A stretch of DNA of 64,000 bases from Neobacillus sp. FSL H8-0543 (GTDB lineage: Bacteria > Bacillota > Bacilli > Bacillales > Cytobacillaceae). The stretch spans positions 2,110,501-2,174,500 of the forward strand of contig NZ_CP151943.1 of the NCBI RefSeq assembly GCF_038592905.1. The letters run 5' to 3'. The notes beneath the pieces were generated by a model. That model was given only the letters and a program-made list of their open reading frames with translations, had not been told where the DNA came from and did no database searches. This document shows positions 1 to 8,705 of this stretch, piece after piece (within the stretch, counting starts at the first letter, position 1; each line of letters opens with the position of its first letter). The translations under genes and the position numbers were made by a program.

Positions 1-120
1 CGAGGAGGCTCCCGGACTGCCCGCGGAAAGCGAAGTGTATATCAACTGCGGTGGTATTAGCAACAAACTTTACGAAAACAGCTAAACAAAATAAATAGAA
101 ATGTAAATGAGGTCGAATAG

Positions 121-1677
121 ATGAGTATATTAACGGTTAAAGACCTAAACCACGGATTTGGCGATCGTACGATCTTTGATAATGTCTCCTTCCGCTTATT
201 AAAAGGAGAACATATCGCTTTAATTGGGGCAAACGGTGAAGGTAAATCGACGTTTATGAATATCATTACAGGACAACTTCAGCCTGATGATGGAAAAGTA
301 GAGTGGGCTAAGAATCAACGAGTTGGTTATCTTGATCAACACACTGTTTTACAACAGGGACTGACAATCCGTAACGTACTAAATACAGCTTTTCAATATC
401 TCTTTGACGTCGAATCGAATATTAATACCATTTATGAAAAAATAGCTGACGTAACACCTGAAGAAATGGAAAAGTTGTTAGATGAAGTTGGTACATTACA
501 AGATATATTAACAAATAATGATTTTTATATTATTGATGCTAAAGTAGAAGAAGTGGCACGGGGACTTGGTCTTGATGATATAGGATTAGAAAAAGATGTT
601 CATGAGTTAAGCGGTGGGCAAAGAACAAAGGTTTTATTAGCCAAGCTTTTACTTGAGAAGCCAGATATTCTTCTTTTAGATGAGCCTACAAACTATTTAG
701 ACGAACAACATATTGAGTGGTTAAGACGTTACCTACAAGAATACGAAAATGCCTTTTTATTGATTTCTCATGACATGCCATTTCTTAATAGCGTAGTAAA
801 TGTCATCTACCATTTGGAAAATAAAGAATTAAATCGCTACATCGGTGATTACAACAATTTCCTTATTGTCTATGAAGCTAAAAAAATACAAGTTGAAGCA
901 GCTTTTAAGCGACAACAATCAGAGATTTCTAATTTAAAGGATTTTGTAGCTCGTAATAAGGCAAGGGCCTCTACTAGTAGCCTGGCCATGTCCAGACAGA
1001 AAAAACTCGATAAAATGGATGTTATTGAATTAGCACAGGAACGACCAAAACCTGATTTCAACTTTAAAGAAGCAAGAACCTCTGGTAAATTAATTTTTGA
1101 GACGAAAGAATTTGTCATTGGTTACGAAGAGCCACTATCAAAACCGTTAAATCTTTATATAGAGCGTGGACAAAAAGTGGCCTTAGTTGGTGCCAATGGG
1201 ATCGGTAAGACGACACTCCTTCGTAGCATGCTTGGAGAAATAAGATCTCTTTCTGGTACACTTGAACGTGGTGAACACCAGTATATTGGCTATTTTGAAC
1301 AAGAAGTGAAAACGGAAAATCAAAACACGTGCATCGAAGAAATCTGGAATGAGTTTCCTCATTTAAGCCAAGGACAGGTACGCGCTGCTCTTGCAAGATG
1401 TGGTTTAACTAGAAAACACATTGAAAGTAAAATATCGGTTTTAAGTGGTGGAGAGAAAGCGAAAGTCCGGTTATGCAAGCTCCTTAACCAAGAAAGCAAT
1501 ATCCTTATTTTCGATGAGCCAACCAACCATTTGGATATAGATGCAAAAACTGAGCTTAAACGAGCTTTGAAATCGTATAAGGGAAGCATGCTCCTTATCT
1601 CTCATGAACCTGAGTTTTACCAAGACGTGGTAACAGATATTTGGGACGTAGAATCATGGACAACTAAAGCTTTATAG
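121..1677 (+). CDS. ABC-F family ATP-binding protein
   Basis: Soluble twin ABC ATPase of the ABC-F type, a family that acts on ribosomes (translation factor or antibiotic protection) and does not transport. It has 518 residues and no membrane segments. Walker A is GANGEGKST at residues 36-44, with a signature LSGGQ near 163 and Walker B ILLLDEPTN at 183-191. The second ATPase has GANGIGKTT near 357, LSGGEKAK near 441 and DEPTNHLD near 465. A charged linker (about 240-310) fits the ribosome-contacting P-site motif. GAGGT lies 9 bases before the ATG. It resembles the YkpA/YbiT or resistance ABC-F subgroups; the sequence alone does not decide which. It stands alone and is followed by a terminator. 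Confidence 0.9.
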   Translation: MSILTVKDLNHGFGDRTIFDNVSFRLLKGEHIALIGANGEGKSTFMNIITGQLQPDDGKVEWAKNQRVGYLDQHTVLQQGLTIRNVLNTAFQYLFDVESNINTIYEKIADVTPEEMEKLLDEVGTLQDILTNNDFYIIDAKVEEVARGLGLDDIGLEKDVHELSGGQRTKVLLAKLLLEKPDILLLDEPTNYLDEQHIEWLRRYLQEYENAFLLISHDMPFLNSVVNVIYHLENKELNRYIGDYNNFLIVYEAKKIQVEAAFKRQQSEISNLKDFVARNKARASTSSLAMSRQKKLDKMDVIELAQERPKPDFNFKEARTSGKLIFETKEFVIGYEEPLSKPLNLYIERGQKVALVGANGIGKTTLLRSMLGEIRSLSGTLERGEHQYIGYFEQEVKTENQNTCIEEIWNEFPHLSQGQVRAALARCGLTRKHIESKISVLSGGEKAKVRLCKLLNQESNILIFDEPTNHLDIDAKTELKRALKSYKGSMLLISHEPEFYQDVVTDIWDVESWTTKAL

Positions 1678-1680
1678 ATA

Positions 1681-1722
1681 AAAGGGGTCTTTTACTTGTA
1701 AAACCAGTCAGCCCCTTTAAAA
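1681..1722 (+). terminator. Rho-independent-like terminator after the ABC-F gene
   Basis: AAAGGGG (1681-1687) pairs with CCCCTTT (1712-1718) just after the stop codon. The T tract is weak, so this is a moderate call. Confidence 0.5.
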
Positions 1723-1764
1723 TCGTTCCTCTAGATAGTGGATTAAACCAAAAGAATGTATCTT

Positions 1765-1900
1765 CTTGACTTCTCCCCATGCATAAATGCAGGGGATTTT
1801 TTTTACTTCATCAAAGCCGCCCTTCAGCCGCTACAACCATTAGGCTAACCTGAGCACTCGGATCCCCTTACAACAGTACACGATATCCAGTTATTAGATA
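1765..1900. mobile_element. Possible end of a decayed IS200/IS605-type element
   Basis: A short hairpin (TCCCC at 1773, GGGGA at 1792, around ATGCATAAATGCA) followed by a T8 run resembles the subterminal hairpins of IS200/IS605 or IS1341 elements in Bacillus. No transposase remains. It could instead be a plain terminator. Confidence 0.35.
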
Positions 1901-1970
1901 ATTTTATATTCACTGGATGGTGCCTGCGGCTTATCTCTTTGCACCATAGCCACACTTCCCACGAAAGTTT

Positions 1971-2022
1971 CACTTATCTACTATTCTACAAATCTCGACA
2001 TATATCGGGGAGTGACAGGCAC
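1971..2022. repeat. 52-bp repeat, copy 1 (REP-like tail GGGGAGTGACAGGCAC)
   Basis: Nearly identical to 34621-34672 over the whole 52 bases. Both end in TATCGGGGAGTGACAGGCAC. Shorter relatives of the tail occur near 32485 and 42000. It lies in a gene-free stretch and looks like a REP-type dispersed repeat. Confidence 0.7.
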
Positions 2023-2023
2023 C

Positions 2024-2520
2024 AAAACTAAAATTCTAATCTTTTTAATGGAAATAAATCACTTTAGTTTGTCTGATGAAAATCAGGACAAAACATTTGT
2101 ACATCGTTCTCATTCTACCTCATAATCGGAGTACTAAAATTTTGATTATATTCTACATGAGATTTTCTACTTGTATAAAAGCAAAATATTGCAAGCTATC
2201 AAACAAGTCTTATTTTTTATCGTTCATAGGATCGAATGATGTTAATTAATAACAGAATCCTTTTAATGTTGATTACACAAAGTGTTATCCCACCTATCCT
2301 CCTTGAACACATTCTAATAAATCCAAGATTTCTGCTACTTCTTTTACGTATACCCCTTCATTCTATTGGAAGTGAAATTTTTTGTAATAGAAAAATAGAT
2401 ATTATCAAAATATACAGTAGCAAAGGCTGGAACAAAAATTGTTCGTCTCTCTTTCTTGAATATCCTCTTATATCAAAGTTGTAAGTTGGTTCTTTTTGCA
2501 AAGGGCAAAAGCCCCTTGCA
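2024..2520. other. Gene-free AT-rich stretch
   Basis: About 500 bases with no convincing gene. An 82-codon frame (2236-2484) has no ribosome binding site and a low-complexity hydrophobic translation. A small imperfect hairpin (GCAAAGGGC/GCCCCTTGC, about 2499-2520) sits after the hydrolase gene but lacks a T run in the minus direction. Confidence 0.5.
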
Positions 2521-2524
2521 TAAA

Positions 2525-3364
2525 TTATTTAAGCACCTCTACCTTGTTCTGTTTTTCTATATCCAAAATTTGGATAAATCCATCCAAATACTCACTGACT
2601 AGTTCAGGATTTTCTACTAAGATAAAGTGACCATAATCAGGGATGGGTTTATAAACTAGTTTCTTACAGTTTGTCAAACGACTGATAGTTGCTTCTGCCA
2701 TTTCACCAGTTGCAATTTTATCATCTAGCCCATGTACAACTAATACAGGGCAAGTAATTTGATCCATTTTATCTCGTACGTCAAAGCCGTTATATTGAGT
2801 CAAATCACCTTGTTTGGTAATGCCAATTTCCTGCATGACTCCCCATAAGATAAAATCTCTTCTTTCTTGAGAGGTTGCTTTCCCTATTAAACATTCAGAA
2901 AACTCTAGGTGTGAGTGTTGTGGATTCACGTAAGGGTGATTTAGCAATTCTAAAATATCATCATTAATGGTTGCCGTATAATCTGCTCCTTGCATTGAAC
3001 ATATCGCTTTAACTGGGTATTCTTGGCCTATATGATAAACGATATTTCCTCCCATTGAACAACCAATAACAATTGGATTTTTCACACCTAATTCTTCTAT
3101 AACTGCCCAAACAAACTTTCCATAATCTACATAGTTATTGATGACTTTATTTCCTGGAAGCGGCCAGCTCTTTCCGTGAGCAGGCATATCAAATGAAATC
3201 ATTTTGTATTTGTCTTTTAGAATTTCCATCATATCGTGATACTGTCTATTCTCTCTACCAGCTGTATGCAAGCAAATTATTGTATTGCCATTTTCGGGTC
3301 CATTGTTCGTTTCACAGTAAGTTTTGATCCCATTTACAGTAATATAAAATCCTTGAATTGCCAT
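2525..3364 (-). CDS. Alpha/beta hydrolase
   Basis: A 279-residue alpha/beta-hydrolase-fold enzyme, cytoplasmic. The nucleophile elbow GCSMGG puts the serine near residue 103. The acid is likely in HGLDD (about 223) and the base in DYGHF (about 250); an oxyanion stretch CLHTAG lies near 31. The start was moved to the ATG at 3364 because GAGGAGAA lies 6-7 bases upstream. It is the last gene of the 10.1-2.5 kb minus-strand cluster. Members of this fold in such clusters hydrolyse esters, lactones, thioesters or carbon-carbon bonds (MhpC type); the substrate is unknown. Confidence 0.85.
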   Translation of the reverse strand: MAIQGFYITVNGIKTYCETNNGPENGNTIICLHTAGRENRQYHDMMEILKDKYKMISFDMPAHGKSWPLPGNKVINNYVDYGKFVWAVIEELGVKNPIVIGCSMGGNIVYHIGQEYPVKAICSMQGADYTATINDDILELLNHPYVNPQHSHLEFSECLIGKATSQERRDFILWGVMQEIGITKQGDLTQYNGFDVRDKMDQITCPVLVVHGLDDKIATGEMAEATISRLTNCKKLVYKPIPDYGHFILVENPELVSEYLDGFIQILDIEKQNKVEVLK

Positions 3365-3389
3365 TTTATTTTCTCCTCTCAAGATGGTT

Positions 3390-3785
3390 TTATCGAATTC
3401 CTGCGAATACGCGAATTAATTGGGCAACAACATTAAAGTTTTGTCGGAAGCGAATGGCTCCACCAAGCGTACTCAGATTATTACTGTTACCCTTGTTTGT
3501 TGCTACACTTAGACTTTTGTGGGTCACAAATTTATCCCATGCTTCCTTCGATCCTGAAACACCAATGTCTAAACCACTATTGGGAACCCCATTTACAACA
3601 TCAATGCAGTTTCCTTTATAGAAGACCAATGTAACCGCTTCTGTTTCTTCGATCAATGTGATACTCCCACTAAAAAACTTTCCATAGTAAAATTCCTTAA
3701 ATAATTCAGCTTCCTCTCCATTGATTTCTTCTTTTAACACCAACATTTTCTCAAACATGCTTGTTTTATTTTTAACCATACTCAT
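3390..3785 (-). CDS. SCP2-like sterol/lipid-binding domain protein
   Basis: 131 residues with the pattern of an SCP2 fold: FSGSITLIEETEAVTLVF followed by a conserved-looking DIGVSGSKEAWDKF segment and a C-terminal helix (LIRVFAGIR). SCP2 domains bind hydrophobic acyl-CoAs or sterol-like ligands, often beside SCPx thiolases, and an SCPx-like thiolase is encoded in the same cluster. AGGAGG precedes the ATG. It sits 25 bases upstream of the hydrolase gene, probably cotranscribed. It has no signal peptide. Confidence 0.65.
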   Translation of the reverse strand: MSMVKNKTSMFEKMLVLKEEINGEEAELFKEFYYGKFFSGSITLIEETEAVTLVFYKGNCIDVVNGVPNSGLDIGVSGSKEAWDKFVTHKSLSVATNKGNSNNLSTLGGAIRFRQNFNVVAQLIRVFAGIR

Positions 3786-4003
3786 TGTTATGCCTCCTTG
3801 GATAAGAGTCTAGTATTCTAGTATTTCTTATTTATTCTACAAAAATCATACCCTAATATGCTGTTATATTTGTTCATTATTTTTTAAGAAAATGTAAAGA
3901 ATGTACAATTAATCGAACGGACCTTCTTTACCATAAGAATCACTTTATTGTTTTCCAACGAAAGAACCCCAAAATTTTCATTCTTCCGTTGGATATGCAT
4001 TCT

Positions 4004-4420
4004 TTATTTTGTCGTAGTGAGTTTCTTAAACTCTGAAATTTCTAAAACTTTCTCAACCGATTTCCCTTCAATTTCCTTAGAAGTAACGTATTTTGTAATC
4101 GGTGTCCACGTATTATCAAAGTAGGCGGTATCAAATGCGGGAATAAAAACAGTTCTTCCATCTTTCATTCTTTCTGAAATGTCTTTAACTACTGAAGGAA
4201 AATCATCTGTCTCAAAATCCCAAATGATCATATATGAATACTTTTGTTCTACGTCTGATAATTGGATATCAGCCAATTTAAAGAATTTGCAGCCTACATA
4301 TCCTGGAATTCTTAACAAATCATGAATATGTTGCCCTGCATACCACTCTAAATATTCTTCTTCGAGACCTTCTGTTGGGTTACTAAATACAAGCATTGAA
4401 TATTGTTTTTTTTCAGCCAT
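4004..4420 (-). CDS. EthD-like dimeric alpha-beta barrel protein, copy B
   Basis: 138 residues. The N-terminal segment (SMLVFSNPTEGLEEEYLEWY, then GQHIHDLLRIPG) is typical of EthD/ferredoxin-like dimeric alpha-beta barrels, which act as small monooxygenases, isomerases or binding proteins. It is almost identical in protein to the gene at 4490-4906, differing at about nine positions, several in the C-terminal third. The central DNA is nearly unchanged, so this is a recent tandem duplication. GGAGG precedes the start. The substrate is unknown. Confidence 0.7.
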   Translation of the reverse strand: MAEKKQYSMLVFSNPTEGLEEEYLEWYAGQHIHDLLRIPGYVGCKFFKLADIQLSDVEQKYSYMIIWDFETDDFPSVVKDISERMKDGRTVFIPAFDTAYFDNTWTPITKYVTSKEIEGKSVEKVLEISEFKKLTTTK

Positions 4421-4489
4421 TTTTCTCTACCTCCATAAATAATATTTATCTTTAGCGAATTCATCCAAATTAATAACCATTCTATCTAA

Positions 4490-4906
4490 TTATTTTGGAG
4501 TAGAAAGCTTCTTAAATTCCGAGATTTCTAAAACCTCTTCAACCGATTTCCCTTCAATTTCCCTAGAAGTAACGTATTTTGTAATCGGTGTCCACGTATT
4601 ATCAAAGTAGGCGGTATCAAATGCGGGAATAAAAACAGTTCTTCCATCTTTCATTCTTTCTGAAATGTCTTTAACTACTGAAGGAAAATCATCTGTCTCA
4701 AAATCCCAAATGATCATATATGAATACTTTTGTTCTACATCTGATAATTGGATATCAGCCAATTTATAGAATTTACAGCCTACATATCCAGGAATCCTTA
4801 GTAGATCATGAATATGTTGTCCTGCATACCATTCTAGATACTCCTCCTCAAGACCCTCTGTAGGATTACTAAACACTAACATAGAATATTGTTTTTTTTC
4901 ACTCAT
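4490..4906 (-). CDS. EthD-like dimeric alpha-beta barrel protein, copy A
   Basis: Paralog of the neighbouring gene at 4004-4420, same length (138 residues). The shared core includes GQHIHDLLRIPGYVG and the histidine pair usual in EthD-like pockets. The first 100 bases differ mostly at silent positions, while the middle is practically identical, which suggests gene conversion or a recent duplication with uneven divergence. GAGGAAT precedes the ATG. It belongs to the minus-strand CoA/thiolase cluster. Confidence 0.7.
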   Translation of the reverse strand: MSEKKQYSMLVFSNPTEGLEEEYLEWYAGQHIHDLLRIPGYVGCKFYKLADIQLSDVEQKYSYMIIWDFETDDFPSVVKDISERMKDGRTVFIPAFDTAYFDNTWTPITKYVTSREIEGKSVEEVLEISEFKKLSTPK

Positions 4907-5090
4907 TTGTTATTCCTCCATCATTATATTATTTTATTTACGACACTGCGGTATCAATATATTGTGATGAAACTTTACATCTAAGATTAGAAAACCCGGG
5001 TACCATAAAGTCGTTCGATGACAATTTTTGATTCACTTATTCGTTAAAAAGCTATTTATTTTATTAACTACAAAATTAAAACTAGTGATT

Positions 5091-6107
5091 TCAACTAGCA
5101 GCATTTTTATTTAATTCTGATACATCTTTTCGTTGTCTAAATATATCCTTCAGTCCTGGTAATAATACTACTAAAGTTCCAATGGTTGTTAATACCATAC
5201 CTAGTGCTAGATTTAATGATATAACCTCTTTTAAAAATATCATTGAAATTATTGGTCCAATCGTTATTTTTAATAGGAAGACGATAGAAGCTTCAGTAGC
5301 ACTAGTTAATTCCATTCCCTTGAAGTAACATAGGAATCCAATTCCCGTATTAACAACCCAAATCCACAGAACTATAGGCATAATACTCCAGCTATATCCT
5401 TGGAACAAATCAATAAATGCGAATTTTTCCATATTTACACTTAACATAAAGTTACCTACTGCAGGTATATTGGTCATGAATATTACTATGAAAGTAGTAA
5501 CACCACCAATTATTGAAGTGAAGCTATTTGCTGCAATTCCACCTAATTTAATCGTTGATTTTTTCCCAATGACACTATATAACGAAAATGTTATAACAGT
5601 TAACATCATCAAAATAAGCCCCATTGAATCTAAAGATTGATTTAGCGGATCAATAATAATCAAAACCCCTATAATACTAAGAACAATCATGATAATTTTA
5701 TTTTTAGTTATTGGCTCTTTTATCAACAAATAAGCAATAAAAGTTGTTGTAACAGGGTTCGTACAAAGTAAAACTGCTGCAGCAGAAGCAGGTATCAACG
5801 ACAATGCCCATTGATAAAGGGTCATTGAAATTGTTACATTCAGTAATCCACATAAAATTAACTCAATAACATCAGATTTTGTAATTCTAACTTTGCTTTG
5901 TTCACTGAACCCAATACCTTTTTTCTTTAGATAGCTTAAAGCAAATGGTAATAGTACCAATCCACCAAAAAAGAAACGGGTTGATACAAATTGGACAGGG
6001 TTAAAGTTACCACCCACAGTCTTAAAAATTGGCTCCGCAGTACTGAAAATGATTGTTGTCATTAGGATAAAGAAATATCCTAATTTACGATTACTAGTCT
6101 TTTCCAA
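5091..6107 (-). CDS. EamA/DMT-family transporter
   Basis: 338-residue membrane protein with about ten hydrophobic segments arranged as two EamA repeats; the first repeat ends with an AEPI-type region and a PASAAAVLLCTNPVTT helix. This superfamily moves small metabolites, often exporting them. It starts with TTG behind AGGAGGG (7-base spacing). It sits inside the catabolic cluster between the CoA transferase and the EthD-like genes, so it probably carries a substrate or by-product of that pathway (inference). Confidence 0.85.
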   Translation of the reverse strand: MEKTSNRKLGYFFILMTTIIFSTAEPIFKTVGGNFNPVQFVSTRFFFGGLVLLPFALSYLKKKGIGFSEQSKVRITKSDVIELILCGLLNVTISMTLYQWALSLIPASAAAVLLCTNPVTTTFIAYLLIKEPITKNKIIMIVLSIIGVLIIIDPLNQSLDSMGLILMMLTVITFSLYSVIGKKSTIKLGGIAANSFTSIIGGVTTFIVIFMTNIPAVGNFMLSVNMEKFAFIDLFQGYSWSIMPIVLWIWVVNTGIGFLCYFKGMELTSATEASIVFLLKITIGPIISMIFLKEVISLNLALGMVLTTIGTLVVLLPGLKDIFRQRKDVSELNKNAAS

Positions 6108-6307
6108 AGCGATCCCTCCTATTTATACTTGAAGCACTAACTTATTTCTCACTACCGTTATCACAACGACTGGCTATAAGTAAAATAAAATGCACACTCC
6201 ATCGAGGTTGGTGATTGTAATTAAATTGAGAGCCTATTGATATCCAGGTTCCTCAATGTTTCTTCAAACATCGATAGCAAAACTACTGTTCTTCTTCTAT
6301 TTGTAAA

Positions 6308-7501
6308 TTAAATAATCCCATTTTCTCTAAATAAATCTATTTCCCCACTTGTAAATCCAAATTCTTTTAACACTTCTAAAGTATGTTCACCTAATAACGG
6401 TGAGGATCCCCTTACATATGGGGAAGTTTTCGACATTTTAAAGCCTTGGTTCGTAATCTCTACGTCACCCACGATTGGATGATGAATGGTTGTGAACATT
6501 TCACGTTCTTGGACATGAGGATCATTATATACCTGATCCATATCCAAAATTGGACCCGCAGGTAAACCTGAATTTAGTAGTAGCTGGACAACTTCATCTA
6601 CTTTTTTGTCGGCAGTCCATTCTGAGACAATTTCATCTAATTCTTTATAGTTTGCAACACGATCAACATTTGATTTGAATTTATCATCATCTCTCAAATG
6701 CTCTTTATTCATAATTTCCGTAATTTTTATCCATGCCTTTTCTCCTAGTGCTAAAAATACAGCATAGCCATCTAGGCACTTATACGCTCCGCCTGGAGCC
6801 CCCGCTACGTAACCATTTCCTCTTCTTTCTGGAACATTATGGTGATCGGTTAAGTAAACCTGGCTAACAGAAGCTAAACTTACAATCGCAGAATCCAATA
6901 AAGCAACATCGATCATTTGACCTTCACCTGTCTGCTCCCGATGATGGAGGGCTGCCAATATCCCAATAACTGCATTCTGTCCAGCAAGAATGTCTGCAAT
7001 AGATGCACCTGCTCTTACAGGGGTTCCATCTGGGGTACCTGTTACGCTCATAATTCCACTCATTGCTTGTGCTAAAGGATCATATCCTGCCCGATTTTTA
7101 TAGGGACCGTATTGTCCAAAACCTGAGACAGCTGCATAAATAATCTTTGGATTGATTTTCTTGAGTTCTTCATAGTTGTAACCTAGCTTTTCCATAACTC
7201 CTGGACGGAAATTTTCTAAAATAATATCCGCTTGTTCGACCATCTTATAAAAAATTTCTTTCCCCTTTTTCAAATCAAGTGTAATACCTTTCTTACTTCT
7301 ATTGAAATTCATAAAATACGTTGACTCACCCTCTTTCGTCGGCAAGTTATCTCGTGCATTGTCTCCTGTTCCAGGCTGTTCAACCTTTATCACTTCAGCT
7401 CCCATATCTGCTAAAATAGCAGCTGCGAATGGGGCTGCGATTACTCTCCCTAAATCAAGGACTTTAATTCCTTCTAATGCCGAACCTTTGGTGTAATTCA
7501 T
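6308..7501 (-). CDS. Class III CoA transferase (CaiB/BaiF family)
   Basis: 397-residue enzyme that moves CoA between carboxylic acids. Family marks are the N-terminal GIKVLDLGRVIAAPFAAAIL, EVIKVEQPGTGD, NRSKKGITLDLK and the ADILAG segment that carries the catalytic Asp in this family. The length is normal. It lies between the thiolase gene (30 bases away) and the transporter. In this cluster it likely activates an acid substrate to its CoA thioester. Confidence 0.9.
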   Translation of the reverse strand: MNYTKGSALEGIKVLDLGRVIAAPFAAAILADMGAEVIKVEQPGTGDNARDNLPTKEGESTYFMNFNRSKKGITLDLKKGKEIFYKMVEQADIILENFRPGVMEKLGYNYEELKKINPKIIYAAVSGFGQYGPYKNRAGYDPLAQAMSGIMSVTGTPDGTPVRAGASIADILAGQNAVIGILAALHHREQTGEGQMIDVALLDSAIVSLASVSQVYLTDHHNVPERRGNGYVAGAPGGAYKCLDGYAVFLALGEKAWIKITEIMNKEHLRDDDKFKSNVDRVANYKELDEIVSEWTADKKVDEVVQLLLNSGLPAGPILDMDQVYNDPHVQEREMFTTIHHPIVGDVEITNQGFKMSKTSPYVRGSSPLLGEHTLEVLKEFGFTSGEIDLFRENGII

Positions 7502-7530
7502 AAATACCAGAACCCCTTTCTTTAAAATAT

Positions 7531-8703
7531 TTATCCCTTTTCATTTCCTAGAATTAACAAGGCACTAATTTGTGGGGGACCACCGAATGTATGGGATAAT
7601 CCTCGTGTTGCATTCTTGACTTGACGGTTTGGATTGTCGACCTTATGTTGCAATTGTTTATAAATTTCGTATGTCATCCTAATTCCACTTGCTCCTACTG
7701 GATGCCCGAAGCATTTAAGTCCGCCGTCAGTATTGACTGGTAAACCTCCATCTAATTCAAAGAAGCCGTTTTCAATATCTTCTCTTGCCTTACCTCTTTC
7801 AGAGAATCCAAAGTCCTCGTAAATAAGCATTTCTGTTACTGAGAAACAGTCATGTACTTCCGCAATATCAATTTCTTCACGAGGGTTCTTAATCCCAGCC
7901 ATCTCGTAAGCACTCTTTGATGAATTAACCAATGCACCAAAGCTCGTCCAAGAAAAATTCGGTTTATAAAGTGGTGAATATCCATCCATTGCTGATCCAA
8001 ACCCTTTCACATAAATCGGATCATCTCTAAAACTTTTAGCGATCTCAGCCGTTGTTATAATTGCACAAGCTGATCCATCGCTATTTCCACAACAATCGAA
8101 TAAGCCTAGTGGCGATGCTATCATCGGTGCGTTTAGCACATCATCCAATGTAATTTCTTTATGAAAGTGTGCTCTAGGGGAAAGCATTCCATTTTTATGG
8201 TTTTTAACTGCAATTTTTCCAATTGTGCTGCGGCCTTCCTCATAAGACAACCCATATTCATGGAAATAACGTGTGCCAATTAAAGCAAAAGATCCTGGAG
8301 CTGTTCTTCGTGCTTCCATTACAGTGCTTGTTCCACGGCCAACTCCTAACCCAGGATATCCCGTGTCCTTTAACTTTTCAGCTCCTAATGCCATCACAAC
8401 TTTGTACTTGCCACTTGCAACCGCTAAGATCGCTTCAATCAATGCAATATGACCAGATGTACAATAGTTTTCATTTCTAAAAATCGGGACTCCATCAAGC
8501 TTCAATGTATCTGCTACTGCAGTTGCTGCAACACCATGGGCAAAACCATTCCCGTAAAAAACAGCCTCGATATCCTGAGGTCCCACCCCTGCATCCTTGT
8601 ACGCTTCGGAAACAGATTCAAGCATTAAATCAGATATTCCACAATCCCATCTTTCGCCAAATTTGGAACATCCCATTCCAATTATTGCAACTGAATCCTT
8701 CAT
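7531..8703 (-). CDS. SCPx-type thiolase (thiolase family, lipid-transfer-like)
   Basis: 390 residues. The active-site cysteine lies in NENYCTSGHIAL; later motifs are HDCFSVTEML and GLKCFGHPVGASG with the general-base His. This matches the SCPx/PhlC/Ltp2-like thiolase branch rather than FadA. The start codon lies only 2 bases after the stop of the HMG-CoA-synthase-like gene, so the two are surely coupled. In known systems this branch works with a DUF35 zinc-ribbon/OB partner, here fused to the neighbouring protein. Confidence 0.88.
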   Translation of the reverse strand: MKDSVAIIGMGCSKFGERWDCGISDLMLESVSEAYKDAGVGPQDIEAVFYGNGFAHGVAATAVADTLKLDGVPIFRNENYCTSGHIALIEAILAVASGKYKVVMALGAEKLKDTGYPGLGVGRGTSTVMEARRTAPGSFALIGTRYFHEYGLSYEEGRSTIGKIAVKNHKNGMLSPRAHFHKEITLDDVLNAPMIASPLGLFDCCGNSDGSACAIITTAEIAKSFRDDPIYVKGFGSAMDGYSPLYKPNFSWTSFGALVNSSKSAYEMAGIKNPREEIDIAEVHDCFSVTEMLIYEDFGFSERGKAREDIENGFFELDGGLPVNTDGGLKCFGHPVGASGIRMTYEIYKQLQHKVDNPNRQVKNATRGLSHTFGGPPQISALLILGNEKG

Positions 8704-8705
8704 TC

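Noticed and set aside
57..266. Minus-strand frame overlapping the ABC-F start
   Set aside because: A shadow of the ABC-F gene; no start signal.
2236..2484. 82-codon plus-strand frame
   Set aside because: No ribosome binding site, biased hydrophobic low-complexity translation and no neighbours that fit.
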